A stretch of 64,000 nt of DNA from Theocolax elegans (GCA_026168455.1 CM047429.1:34952066-35016065); one strand, 5' to 3'. Counted from the first letter of the stretch, positions 1 through 10,700 are shown. The notes: generated by a model not told the origin, from the sequence alone. A program made the numbers and translations.

Positions 1-1113
1 GATATAACGGTAAGCGAGTTACCGATCAGGTGAGTAACTGAAAAGAGTATCGACAGCGCGGCGCGCGCGAGAATCGTGCGCAGTAGGGTATCGTTAGAGA
101 GTTCGCGCGCGATCGGCAACAACAAGGTGTGTTGACAATTGCCGAGTGATTTTTACGGGATAAAAAGTGATTAGACTGGTGCAGTTCGTGTGTGGGTGTG
201 AGGTTTTTCTCCCCACCAACCTCCACGTCGGCGTGCGGAGCAGCACGGCCCCGAGAAAGGCAGAAGGAAGGAAGCCAAGAGCCGGCCGCCTCCCCGACCG
301 TTGGAGTGAGAGAGAGAGATAAGCACGAGGACGAGCTGTCTCTCCTTTGCCCAGTCGTTTCCCGCCGAGGCGCGATATATAGACAAACGGTAAGTGGTGC
401 ACCACATTTAGACCCGCGTGTCTACTGAATATTTCGCGTCCCGATTTACCTGGTACGGTCCAGGTGAGGAAGCGTTCCTCCTTTCCCCCCTCTCGTGACA
501 ATACCCGCACGGATAGAAAGGTCGGTGGTTCGCGGGAACCACTTCACGAGAGAAGGCGCGCGTGACGTAGTAAGTTTCTACGTAAAAGCTCTCTACGTCA
601 GTGATTCATACGTCACACGGTGTGACGTATGCCATCAGGTTAAGCAGCCGATCATATCCGGATCGGTTGCTCGTAATCGACTGTTAAATAGATTTTAACC
701 GATTCTTTTCGCGCTGACCTCGGGGGTAGTCATCGGTACGACTCCCCGCAAATTGTTAAAGTTCATTTATTGTTTATTTATTAATATTTATTTGTTAATT
801 TAATAAATTGACTCGGCGAGACAATCTTTCTCGCCGATTAACAATAATATTGATTGTTGATAGTATTTTACCGGTTAACGTCCTATCCTACGAATACCGC
901 CCTCTCCGGTGTCTATCCTAGTTGGCAATTTTGGGCATAGGGCCCAACACACGGTATATAAGTCAAACGGAGTGTTTGACGTTGTTAACGGCATTGCACG
1001 GGAATCAAAGGGATTCCCGGCCGCATCGTGGGACTGCACACTTAAGGTTGGTAAGTTGGGACAGATTGGGCCTAACCGTGGGCCTTACGTATCCCCAGTA
1101 CCCACCCCGTTAC
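1..1113 (+). mobile_element. Divergent Gypsy-type LTR, probably solo, cut by the window edge
   Basis: This GC-rich then AT-rich stretch has the same order of landmarks as the complete LTR at 28372-29412. It opens with an ACGGTAAG-like start, then has purine-rich GAGAGAGA, a GTAAGTGGT-x-ACCAC motif near 390, a CGGCGAGACAAT motif near 815, an AATAAATT stretch, and a GTTACA end at 1108-1113. No primer-binding site or gag follows, so a solo LTR is likely. The short ORFs read from it are not believable genes. The relation is by eye; an alignment to 28372-29412 would settle it. Confidence 0.5.
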
Positions 1114-1136
1114 AATATATATATATATATATATAT

Positions 1137-2193
1137 GGGTGGTTCTCTGTGACATCGAAGATGAAAAAAATAAATATTGCTATAACTGTGGGAATATGTC
1201 TTAGAGGTATCCAGTAGTTCTCCTGAATTTTTTCAGATTTTTTCTGGGCCATTATTTTAAGTTACAGAGAGTCATTAAGTTAATATATAAACATCATTAT
1301 TACATTAACTGAATATACGTATTTAATACAAAAGATATATAAATAAATCGGATATATAATTATAATGAATAATATGATAACGTGACAGTGACAAGTTTGT
1401 GAAATCTAAACAATGTATTGCTGAATAATAATAATAATAATGTTGATACTTTTATAGTAATCCTTCAGATTAGTATTATAATTCTTGTAAGGGATGTAAA
1501 ACTAAAAATTCAGCATTATAAATGTTTAAAAATTAATTTTTTACATTTGTATAATAATATTTGTATTTTTAGCAGCTTACAGGGGATTAGATGGATACTG
1601 AAACAAGTGATGATACTTTTCTACCACTCCAAGGTAAGTGCACAAATTTTTTTGCAATGATCATGCTAATAGATTCATCGTTATAAGTCAACAAATATAC
1701 ATTTCTATTAATATTTCGGGCACTTTTCCCGGATATTTTGACCATAAGTGATCTTAATGATTTAGACCCACTCTGGAAATTTTTAGGCAGTTTCTAACTA
1801 TAAAAAGACATCTTTTAGACAGTATTAGGTTATCAGAGTCCGGAGCAGAATTGCTGATTTTCACTATTTAAGGTTTAAATGGCTTACAAGAGTGTGACGG
1901 CATACATTTATGTCTTTAAAAGTATTTTTAATGAAAAGTTCGGAAAATTTTACAAAAAAAGTGATACTTATGTTTTTAGTGAGAAATGCACCCCTGGGAG
2001 CTAAAAATTCATGAAAATGGGCATATAATGCAAAAAAGTGCTAAAATGTCAACATTGACTCTCTGTAACATAAAATAATGGCCCAGAAAAAATCTGAAAA
2101 AATTCAGGAGAACTACTGGATACCTCTAAAACATATTCCCACAGTTATAGCAATATTTATTTTTTTCATCTTCGATGTCACAGAGAACCACCC
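1137..2193. mobile_element. Non-autonomous DNA transposon (MITE-like) with 138-bp terminal inverted repeats
   Basis: The arm at 1137-1274, starting GGGTGGTTCTCTGTGACATC, reappears as its reverse complement at 2056-2193 with few differences. Both outer ends abut (TA)n runs (about 1115-1136 and 2194-2211), consistent with insertion at TA. The interior of about 780 bp is AT-rich, with no transposase and no convincing ORF. The superfamily is not assignable from what I see; TA targeting suggests Tc1/mariner-like mobilisation. Confidence 0.8.
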
Positions 2194-2213
2194 ATATATA
2201 TATATATATATTA

Positions 2214-2687
2214 CAGTTCTAAGAGGTTGTCAATAGAATAATATTTATTATCTTGTAATCACAATTGGCATACATTCTACTTAAAATAAAATTATTTCAA
2301 TCTTTATATAAAAAAAACGATATAAAAATAATATGTATATATCTAAATTAATGACGGAAATAAACTACAAGGAAATAATATTTTTTTATTATATAGAAAG
2401 GTCATGACAAGAAAGCATATAGTCATTTAAATTAAATAAATACGCGATTATTAAATTGCACACGAATAAGGCATATAAACAAAAAAAAATAGGGTCTTTT
2501 TCTCTTTACTCTTCTCGCCTAAGATAACAATGATATTAATTTACAAAGGAAAGTAAGGAAAAGGTTTAAATTTTTCAATGTCAGTTGAGCTTAGTCAAAT
2601 ATAAATTTAACTGCTATAAAAAAATGATTTACAATAAAATAGAATCATTGGAGTCTAACACATAACTAAACCTAAAACCCATATCCT
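2214..2687. other. AT-rich spacer, no gene seen
   Basis: Low-complexity AT-rich DNA between the inverted-repeat element and the 73-bp tandem repeat. I see no coding potential or recognisable repeat in it. Confidence 0.5.
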
Positions 2688-2988
2688 ATCCTTCCTAAGG
2701 AGTGCTCAATTGCACCCTTTCCTCCTCGTTGCAGTAAAAGCTCCAGCAACACGGTCACTTATCCTTCCTAAGGAATACTTAATTGCACCCTTTCCTCCTC
2801 GTTGCGGTAAATGCTCCAGCAACACGGACACTTATCCTTCCTAAGGAGTGCTTAATTGCACCTTTCCTCCTTGTTGCGGTAAATGCTCCAGCAACACGGT
2901 CACTTATCCTTCCTAAAGAGTGCTTAATTGCACCCTTTCCTCCTTGTTGCGGTAAAAGCTCCAGCAACACCGTCACGTATCCTTCCTA
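2688..2988. repeat. Tandem repeat, period 72-73 bp, four copies plus a partial
   Basis: The word ATCCTTCCTA recurs at 2688, 2761, 2834, 2906 and 2979. Each unit contains a TTGCACC-TTTCCTCCT block and a GCTCCAGCAACAC block. ORFs on both strands here only mirror the repeat. Confidence 0.9.
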
Positions 2989-3147
2989 CATACCGTTCAA
3001 AATGTAAACCTATGTAAATAATTACAACTGAACTCACCTTGACTCTAGTAATTCTGTTAATTAGTCATACTTTCTTACAGGACCCCCAGGTATAAATAAA
3101 TAAGGAGAGTTGGCATACTAGAAACAAAGAATCTCGCAGTAGACTCA

Positions 3148-3444
3148 ATGGATATGGGAGATTCTGTACAACATAATAACGATTGCAAAGAAACGAGAAG
3201 AGGCGGAAAGAAAAAGATTTTATCAAAACTAATTATTGAAAAGAGAACTTTATTAAAAAAATTAAGTAAAGTAAACTCGCAGTTAGCTTCCATACACATG
3301 TTGGATAAAGACGTGGACTCGAATTTAAAGTATAAAGAAATTTCCGATGTTGATTTTAATAAACAAATGCAGAAGAAATTTGATAAATTAATTAATTTCG
3401 CGGAAAAAGTTCAAAATCCAACTATTAATAAAAACAACAATTAA
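3148..3444 (+). CDS. Unrecognised charged, coiled-coil-like protein (98 aa), possible first gene of the virus-derived cluster
   Basis: The ORF opens with ATG at 3148 and ends TAA. It is Lys/Asn-rich, with a predicted helical heptad-like stretch (residues about 28-48, rich in Leu/Ile/Lys) and no Cys pairs or membrane segment. A 3'-splice-like TTTCTTACAG lies about 60 bp upstream, so an upstream exon is possible. It is on the same strand as the envelope and IAP-like ORFs downstream. I do not recognise the family, and it could be a fragment of a longer protein. Confidence 0.4.
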   Translation: MDMGDSVQHNNDCKETRRGGKKKILSKLIIEKRTLLKKLSKVNSQLASIHMLDKDVDSNLKYKEISDVDFNKQMQKKFDKLINFAEKVQNPTINKNNN

Positions 3445-3844
3445 AACCTTTTTGAGACTATAAGGGAGATTTTAAATAAATAATATTCGCAAGTTTGTAT
3501 AGTTTGATAAAAAATACAGTAAACAAAAAGATGTATAAATAAGATAAATCTACAATTGATACTGTAAGCCTTGTACAATTGTTTAGTCACTAGTTGGAAC
3601 AAATTAAAATAAAATAAAAAAAACTAAGAGAGGAAAATGAATGTGTGCCCATTGGTTCGAGTATGGTATAAAGTTTAATTTGTACATGATATATGTATGA
3701 GTATTGTGCGTGTGCACATAGCGCAAAAAGTTATAGTAAAAGAAAATAAACAATGAAAACTGATCTTCCTTCAATACATAGACTCAATCTTTTAATTAAT
3801 ATCAACCACGAATAAGCAAAGAAATTTCTGTAGGCTGCCTAAAG

Positions 3845-4555
3845 ATGAAAGTTGCACTTACCAAACGACAGCAACGCAAGAAAAGACAGGAGGAGAGAAA
3901 TAAGAAAGAAGGGGAAAAGGACCCATTAGAAAATATTATTAAATACGGAGTCAAATGTTTCCAAGATGAGGCCAAGGGAACAACTCTCGCTTATTCCCGA
4001 AGGCTAGCAAATGAAACAGAGTTTCTAACGTCTGTTATATACAATCACAGTTTAAGCTTTAGGTTGGCTATTAAAGAAGCCTACCTTAGCGCTATAGGTT
4101 TCAACGATTGCATACCTCAAAGGTTAAGACGATTTATAAACTTTAGAGCGCAACTGGAAATGCAACATCCGGATTACCCAGAAAAAAGTGACGACGAACT
4201 CGTAAATGAAGTAGAGAAAAGATATAGAGAAAGCTCCGCATTCATGGAACTAGGGAAAACGTATACAAAGTACTTAGAAATAAAAGAATATGGTGGTCAA
4301 GGATTTCGTGACCAAACGTACCATGGAAGGTGTAAATATTGTAAACAGAAAATTCCGGTGTGGCGAGAGTGCGCAAAATGCGCCAATTACTATCTACAAC
4401 GTCAAGGGGAAGGGATATATATAGAATTCATGGAGTGTACGGACGATGAACACCAACGACATCCAGAAGTAACATCCCATTGTCCGACTGGTTGTTTTGC
4501 GGGAGGTTCCTTAACCGTATTACGGGATGAAAGATGGTTAACGGGAGATTGGTAA
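3845..4555 (+). CDS. Intact unrecognised 236-aa protein with a Cys-rich, probably zinc-binding C-terminal half
   Basis: ATG at 3845 and stop at 4553-4555, with no internal lesion. Residues 1-25 are strongly basic (KRQQRKKRQEERNKK). The middle, about 35-150, is mixed helical. The C-terminal third has CKYC (about 166), then CAKC (about 179), a C-x5-H near 200 and a CPTGC near 216: two CxxC pairs spaced about 9 residues apart, followed by more Cys/His, which resembles a zinc ribbon. A basic N-terminus with a zinc module suggests nucleic-acid binding; that is inference only. An AATAAA lies about 70 bp after the stop. It lies upstream of two envelope-like genes on the same strand. I cannot name the family. 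Confidence 0.6.
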   Translation: MKVALTKRQQRKKRQEERNKKEGEKDPLENIIKYGVKCFQDEAKGTTLAYSRRLANETEFLTSVIYNHSLSFRLAIKEAYLSAIGFNDCIPQRLRRFINFRAQLEMQHPDYPEKSDDELVNEVEKRYRESSAFMELGKTYTKYLEIKEYGGQGFRDQTYHGRCKYCKQKIPVWRECAKCANYYLQRQGEGIYIEFMECTDDEHQRHPEVTSHCPTGCFAGGSLTVLRDERWLTGDW

Positions 4556-5046
4556 TGATAAAAGAACAGAGACGAAGGAAGATCGGAAAAACTATAACGA
4601 TAAGATAAATACAAGAATGTTAAATAAAATTTCTTTTTTTTCTTCTCCTGCCTATGTACCAAATCAAAAAGAAATAAAATAAAACAAAATCAATATAGGA
4701 AGGGGATTCTGAGTTCGTAAGCCTATACCTTAAGAGAAGGACGACACTTTCTGACTAACCTTTGTACTAACCACACTGCCCCAGGCAATTGTACAACAAT
4801 AAAAAAATACATACATAGTTTACTCCTATCATTTAGTTTAATTTATAGTATCATTGTTTTCGGTTTAAATTACAAAATAAACACACCTAGAACCGGCACA
4901 TATAAAAAAATAAGTACGCAAACAAGAAATTAAAAGCAGCGTTCGATAAACCAGAAGGATCCATAAAAAAAAAGAAAAAAAAAGAGAGACAGGGAAAGGG
5001 GCGGAAAGATTTATCGATATCTCTTTTACTTTTTCATAACAAAAAA
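4556..5046. other. Intergenic AT-rich spacer with purine-rich end
   Basis: About 490 bp without a gene. It contains several AATAAA words shortly after the preceding stop and an A/G-rich run (about 4966-5010) directly upstream of the envelope-like gene. Nothing else is recognised. Confidence 0.4.
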
Positions 5047-6737
5047 ATGAGGAACTTCAACATAATGTTTTTATCCCTCTTAACATTTTGTACGGGAAAC
5101 GAAGTAGAGCCAAAAGGAATCGAACTTCAACAAATACCTCCATCGGGTATATTCTTCGAACGACAGGAAGATGTAAAACTAACTCCAGTCGCGTGGAAAA
5201 TTATTATTAGCATGACTTGCATACATGAAGATATGAATCTAACGGATATTTGAACTACGTTTAGCGAACTGAAAAACGATTGCCCGTTAGGTCACGAAAA
5301 ATGTGAAGAACTGTTTGGAAATTTTAAGAATTTACAAGAAAAATATACTAGAACTTTACACATCTTAAACTCTACAGAAAGTACTTGCATAGACGTAAAA
5401 TCAGATTTGCATGAAAACGAGTTAGTACGTTATGACTTAGAAAGTAAATTAATTAACAATTACATAGATAGAATACTAGTAGGGGTTAGGACTAAAATAG
5501 TATTTATAGAAAGTAATATGATGGGAATTAATATATACATAGACAAAGCAAGATTGTATGATGAATTCAACATTATGCAAAAAATGAAGCAAATGAAAGA
5601 GGAAATTTATCTTGAACGATACTCGCAAATAATGAACAATATAAAGACTACGTTAGGAAGAATGTTGGACAACCAGATAAGCTACAGTGTAGGTACACTT
5701 GTTAATTTAGAAAAAATAAAAGAGCATCAAATGTATACTACTTTATTATCATCTAATAGTCTCAAACAAGTTGTTAATTACATCGAAAAATATGAGAAAA
5801 CCAATGAATTCCCGTTGAAAAGAGGAGAGGGAAATTTAAATAGACTAGCTAACATAACAAGCCTACATACTGGATACATCAATAATAAACTATTTATTCA
5901 AATAGAGGTTACCTTGGTTGAAAAATCTACTTACTCATTGTATAGGGTATCTCCTCTTCCAATTCCTCAAAACGTATATATCAATGAATCAAACATTGCC
6001 TATGTTGAACCCGAGAATAACATATTCTGCAACAAGAGGCAAATTATTACGGTTTCTCAAGCACCGACCTTAAGAATTGTAAAAAGTTTCAAGGAAAATT
6101 AATTTGCAAAAAAGAAAGACTGCATTTAAAAGCAATAGATAGTTGCGAATCGGAATTGATGTCTCAACCGTCTCAATGTAATTACCGTAACTGCAATATC
6201 AAATATAAAACCAATGCCAAACCAACGATAATAAAACTTGAAAAATTAAATAAAATATTATACTCAACGCCCATGACTACGAGAGTGTCGATTGGCTGTG
6301 ACGGTTTAACAGGGACGATCATACCGTTACGTGGAGTCGGAATAATACGCACAAAAATAAATTGTACGTTTAAAATAAATGGGGAAGTTATAAAAATACA
6401 TGAGGTACCAACGGAATATTCATATCACTTGTTATTTCCTCAGACGTCGTTAAATATTAGCAAACTATCAAATATCTTTAACAATACAAATACTAAAAAT
6501 TTATTCCATAAATTAGTTAAGCAAAAACACTCGGGGAATTTTTGGGATATGGAAAATTACTGTAGGGATAAATTGATCAATACGGAAAAAACCGCTGTAT
6601 TCACTACATTGTTTCTCATCTGTTTAATCACAGGAGTAGTTATATTTTTATTCATCGCGGGGATCTTCATACTTTTGTGTTACTTTAAAGAAATATTAGA
6701 TACCATTCCGGAAGAAATAGAAATCCGTTTCGAATAA
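5047..6737 (+). pseudogene. Broken F-type envelope glycoprotein gene (baculovirus F / errantivirus Env-like)
   Basis: ATG at 5047 begins a hydrophobic signal-like N-terminus, followed within 35 residues by a GIFFERQEDVKLTPVAWK segment. This has the layout seen near the start of F-type envelopes of baculoviruses and insect errantiviruses (Pfam Baculo_F type, class I fusion). The frame is interrupted by TGA at 5251-5253 and resumes in phase. The reading then shifts by one base near 6075-6095 and continues to 6737. The C-terminal part has many Cys, a strong membrane span (about 6595-6690) and a short cytoplasmic tail. I do not see a clear furin-type site. With two lesions it cannot make the full protein. 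Family membership is inferred from layout and motifs. Confidence 0.7.
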
Positions 6738-6807
6738 ACAAATAGGAAATAACTTCATAACTTCGTACAAGAACAATGAAAAGCATAGAAAATTATCTTA
6801 TTTACAG

Positions 6808-7428
6808 ATGGCAAAGAGATTATTCCTCCTGCTTTCACTCGTAAGTGTAATTAATTACTCGTCGGGACTTGACAGATAGACGAACATAGACGGATATGAC
6901 TGCGGGGAACAACTTTCAAATCTAACAACAATATCGTTTGTGGATGTTAAAGAATGTGATATACATGAACCATATATTAATGTAACAAAAATTTACGCGC
7001 AGTTACTATAATTGAACGATTACAGTACCACGCATGTATATAAATGCATAATAAAAATCACACGTACAGTTACACATTGCGGTATGCACGGACATGCATC
7101 TCGCGTCCTAAACGGAGAAATTAGTTATTGTAAAGAAATAAGTAGGGAGGAACCAATCGTGTTAGCGGGAGGGAACGATAATAGCGGAAATTGTATTGGA
7201 GGTTCATTTTCGGATTCATACGGTACCTATAAAGACGCCTATGTCGCAGGTCATGTTGAAATAACAATATACAATTACTATGCGGCTGTACATCTGGAAT
7301 ATAATAAAGTAAGATTAGACTCCGGGGTTACATGCACACTCGCGGATTTAGAATGTACAGATATCGATGCCTCACAAGTTTTCTGGGAAGCGCTTCCGGA
7401 GGATTCATGCGGAGTTAACAAATATTAA
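6808..7428 (+). pseudogene. Chuvirus-type glycoprotein, N-terminal part, two in-frame stops
   Basis: ATG at 6808 starts a typical signal peptide of about 20 residues. In the same frame there is TAG at 6877-6879 and TAA at 7009-7011; both would be single C-to-T changes of CAG/CAA. The ectodomain starts with a GYDCGEQ segment, then a DVKECDI segment and a HCGMHGHAS segment. This Cys pattern is characteristic of glycoproteins of Chuviridae (negative-strand arthropod viruses), also carried as env by some arthropod BEL/Pao elements. Reading stops at 7426-7428, where an internal deletion begins. Only the first third or so of a usual glycoprotein remains. Confidence 0.75.
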
Positions 7429-7480
7429 ATAAGATGGCATTAGGAGCTTCGGGAAGGAAGATAAACCCCAAAGAATTACT

Positions 7481-7891
7481 ATAGGAAATTTGTTCAACCA
7501 AGAAGCCTTGAATAACCTGGCTGTATCGACATTCAACAAACTATGGTCAGAATTTTTAACGTTCAGTAACATCTCTGCCGGTTTCATAGGATTTTTTATG
7601 ATATGTCGCCTCATCAAGCTAATTATCGATACGATTATGCATGGTTTCATGTTGCACGGAATTTACGCAATATGGAATTCAATCACTCAACTATTACTTT
7701 ATTTGGGAACGCAAAAGTTAAATAAAGATAGGAAGGAGAACGAAAAAAGGGAGGTTGAGATAGAGAAAAATGAAAAGAGCCAATTTATCACTTCCGAGTT
7801 TAAGACTGTAGATACAAAAATTTTAGAGAGAGAAACGTGTTTATATCCAATTTTAAAAATAAACAATGAGAACAGAGCAAATTCAATGTAA
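7481..7891 (+). pseudogene. Chuvirus-type glycoprotein, C-terminal membrane-anchor and tail fragment
   Basis: In a different frame from the N-terminal piece, an open stretch without a proper ATG (it opens around 7481-7490) encodes an FNQEALNNLAV segment, a Gly/Ile/Phe-rich membrane span, an amphipathic stretch with HGFMLHGIYAIWNS, and a charged tail of about 50 residues. This matches the order expected at the C-terminus of chuvirus-type glycoproteins. With the piece ending at 7428 it flanks a deletion that removed the middle of the gene. Confidence 0.65.
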
Positions 7892-7941
7892 TAATAACTC
7901 TCATTTTTTTTTACTTACACTCAAAATAGGAAAGCCAGTAA

Positions 7942-8256
7942 ATGAGGATTATACAAGAAGTTAAAGAAAGGAAAAATTTACCCTCTTACGATGGTGCGAT
8001 CAGGAAAAAACAAACCAACAGAAAAATACACAAAATGTATTACTTTAAAAAGATGTTTTACAGCATAGATCTGAACACTCCTTTATGTGGAACTTGCATA
8101 AAAACAAAGGCAGGAAAACCGATTATACAACACATAAAATTTAGAGACATAAATATGGATCTTGAAATTCAAAAATGTTATAACTGTAAAAAAAATATCG
8201 AGAAGCAAAAAATAAAAAAAATAATAATAAAATATCCACTCGAATTAGGGCAATAA
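7942..8256 (+). CDS. Unrecognised 104-aa basic protein with two CxxC pairs
   Basis: ATG at 7942 and stop at 8254-8256. It is Lys-rich, with CGTC near residue 53 and CYNC near residue 79, which could form one zinc site. The 3' end runs through A-rich homopolymers (about 8190-8235). There another frame opens and stays open until a TAG at 8328-8330, immediately before the IAP-like frame. It is therefore possible that this ORF and the next were once one gene, separated by a homopolymer frameshift and one stop; that is inference. Confidence 0.4.
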   Translation: MRIIQEVKERKNLPSYDGAIRKKQTNRKIHKMYYFKKMFYSIDLNTPLCGTCIKTKAGKPIIQHIKFRDINMDLEIQKCYNCKKNIEKQKIKKIIIKYPLELGQ

Positions 8257-8414
8257 TAGAACAAAACAAAGAAAGAGAAATCGAGATTGTTACTATAAAA
8301 AATGAATTCGAATTACAGAGAAATAATTAGCAAATTATTCCGTTGGAACCAATACAACAAGAAACGCCCATTTTTGTTGTCAAAAACGAAATAGACATCG
8401 AAAAACCAGAACAA

Positions 8415-9290
8415 ATGGCAAGTTCAAGTTCAAAAATGACGCAAACGGAACCTATGGAAATAAATAGAGACGAAAGACCAGAGGATATCGCAGAATCACA
8501 GAACGTTAAGGAAAGAAGTTGGCCCGAATTGGAATCCTTTCTGAGTGAACAAGAAGTTATGGAATTACTACAAAATGCGACCAGTGATATTTTTCCCTCA
8601 ATACAGGACGAAGAAAATAACATCCTCGTGCCAATGATAACACAAGAAGAGTTACCAGAAATATTAGAGATATTAGCATCCTTAGAAACTCAACTAGACG
8701 AGGTAGCCTATAATAATACAGAAGAGAAAGTAAAAGAAATAATTATGGATCTACAACAGGACTTTGATGAAACTGATTGCGGAGTAAATTTGTCGATAAA
8801 GAAAAATCGATTAGATACATTTAAATATTGGCCGCATGCCTTTATTTCAATCGAGGATCTAGCAGAAGCCGGATTTTATTATACGGGAGAGAACGACAAA
8901 GTAAAATGCTATATATGCGGTGTAGGAATACGAAAATGGGAAAAAACCGACGAGCCTATGGAAGAGCATCGTAGATGGTCGCCGAAATGTGAATTCATTA
9001 CAAAGAAGGAACGAGCAGAAGACTGTTGTGGAATCTATGACATGGAGAAATTGAGCAAAATAATAAAAGGTTCGGAACATGCCAGTTTATCGAAAGATCT
9101 TAAATGCAAAATTTGCAAACGTAGTCCAATAGAGGGAATATATCTTCCATACAAACATGCCTTAAGCTGTTTAACTTGTTATATGGAAACAAAGGAATGC
9201 ATGATTTGTAAAAGAGCAATAACGGAATGGTTAAACAAATACTTAGTAACAAAAAGAAGAGGTCGCTTCACAGAGATAGAATTCGCCTAA
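8415..9290 (+). CDS. IAP-like protein: one BIR domain plus a degenerate C-terminal RING (291 aa)
   Basis: The first ATG in the frame is at 8415. The frame is open back to a TAG at 8328 and runs to the stop at 9288-9290. Residues 1-130 are acidic and unrecognised. Residues about 132-197 form a BIR domain with the RLDTF-x2-WP start, an AGFYYTG core and the exact C-x2-C-x16-H-x6-C zinc spacing. Residues about 231-275 are a RING of the IAP type, but the Cys normally before xH (LPCxH) is Tyr (LPYKH), so one zinc ligand is lost. IAPs block caspases and ubiquitinate partners; here E3 activity is doubtful while BIR binding may remain. IAP genes are carried by insect hosts and by baculoviruses and other large insect DNA viruses. 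Its place in line with two envelope genes suggests viral origin or capture. Confidence 0.8.
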   Translation: MASSSSKMTQTEPMEINRDERPEDIAESQNVKERSWPELESFLSEQEVMELLQNATSDIFPSIQDEENNILVPMITQEELPEILEILASLETQLDEVAYNNTEEKVKEIIMDLQQDFDETDCGVNLSIKKNRLDTFKYWPHAFISIEDLAEAGFYYTGENDKVKCYICGVGIRKWEKTDEPMEEHRRWSPKCEFITKKERAEDCCGIYDMEKLSKIIKGSEHASLSKDLKCKICKRSPIEGIYLPYKHALSCLTCYMETKECMICKRAITEWLNKYLVTKRRGRFTEIEFA

Positions 9291-10692
9291 AATAAATCTA
9301 TACAACAATAAATATATGAAAATTGCAAACTATACAATTGCAGTAAATATTATAATAAGTGTAAACAAGAGTATAAAATATTACAAACACACATTATATA
9401 CAAGTATATATACTAACTAGATGTAGTAAATACAAACAAAAAAAACTATATGTATACAATATGAAAAATAATAAAGACTAACATTGTTATAAAACAGTAA
9501 GGAATATTTATTTTTATTATCCCTAACCATATGTAGAAATAAAAAAAAACAAACAAAACAAACAATTATTGTGGTAAACAGATTAAGAAATGTAAATAAC
9601 GTAAAAGAAAAATAATAATAAAGAGTAATATATAGAAATACTAACAAAAGTAAATAAGTATCCATAAAAAAGGGGTAGAGCTAATCTAAATAAAAAAAAA
9701 AAAATAGAAAAGAAATAGAGAAAAATATAAAAAAGGGGGAAGAAATGTAAAGAAAAAGAATAGTACAAGGACGACGGAGCAGCGCGGCGGGGAACGAAGT
9801 TTGGATCCCCGTAAGGATTCGATGCAAACCGCAATTCGAGCCTAGTTGCTGCGCTAAGCTGTAAGAGCATCGGTTGGCCTCGTAAGTGTTCGGGCCACTC
9901 TCCGACTCGAGCCTGGCGAGTTCGGCGGGGCCGACCATGCGTTGCATTGTCGACGTTTCGATATACTCTCTCTCTCTATCTCTCAAAAACGTTGTGTATG
10001 ATAGAAACTTCTTCTCTATCTTAGTATTTCATACATTTTTGTTTATTAGATTGTGTTAAGTACTATTGTTTAATTGTAATTGTAAAAATAAATAAAAAAA
10101 TAATAAGGTATAAAACAATTGTAAACTGTAAATAGCAACCAACATAACAATTTTAAAACTAATATTTCAGTATTTTTGTATATGTTTATTTTTTTTTCAC
10201 ATATCCCAACCCTGTAATAGGAATAATTCACTGTAGATCTGCGAATTATTCCTATCCTTTGGTTTAAGCACATTCAACAAGAGAAAACGCTGTAGATCTG
10301 CATCTTCTATGCGCCGTTGCTTGTACGTGTCAAACACGCCTTAGCTATGCGCATTTGACACTTCATTCTTTTTCTCTCTCTCCCATTGCTTTAAGTTGTA
10401 GCTTTTACCTCGTGTTCAAAAGCATCACGCGTAGAGTAGAACAGACGCCCCTCCTGGCGTCCCCTCTCTCTCCAGACGCGTGCCTACTGTTTGCGTTGGG
10501 GAAAACCCATACGCTGAGTACAAGCCCTGTCTGGCATCGACGCGCTCTCTCGCACCGCAGCGCTCGGCTCTGTGGAAGCGATCCGCCGCTCATAGCTCAG
10601 AAGCGGCCATATTGGGCCTGCTTCCCCCGCCAGCTCGACGCACGCGCACCCTAGTGTCCACGCATCGAGTTGAACAGTAGCCCTTCCGGCAT
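9291..10692. other. Non-coding: AT-rich, with two GC-rich islands
   Basis: Mostly AT-rich. Two GC-rich patches (about 9765-9960 and about 10420-10680) contain ORFs, but these are compositional and match nothing I recognise. A purine run with G5 (about 9733-9741) resembles a polypurine tract but no convincing LTR follows. There is a short direct repeat, CTGTAGATCTGC, at about 10232 and 10291. Confidence 0.4.
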
Positions 10693-10695
10693 ACA

Positions 10696-10700
<5 letters not shown>

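Noticed and set aside
94..510. Overlapping ORFs on both strands of the first 700 bp
   Set aside because: GC-rich LTR sequence. The corresponding LTRs at 28.7 and 36.6 kb give similar ORFs as a by-product, and no protein family is recognised.
2688..2988. CRISPR or coding repeat protein
   Set aside because: Plain head-to-tail tandem repeat without spacers; ORFs on both strands only mirror it.
9733..9960. Polypurine tract and LTR directly after the IAP-like gene
   Set aside because: A purine run is present, but the following GC-rich island has no LTR-like start or end and no match to other LTRs here.
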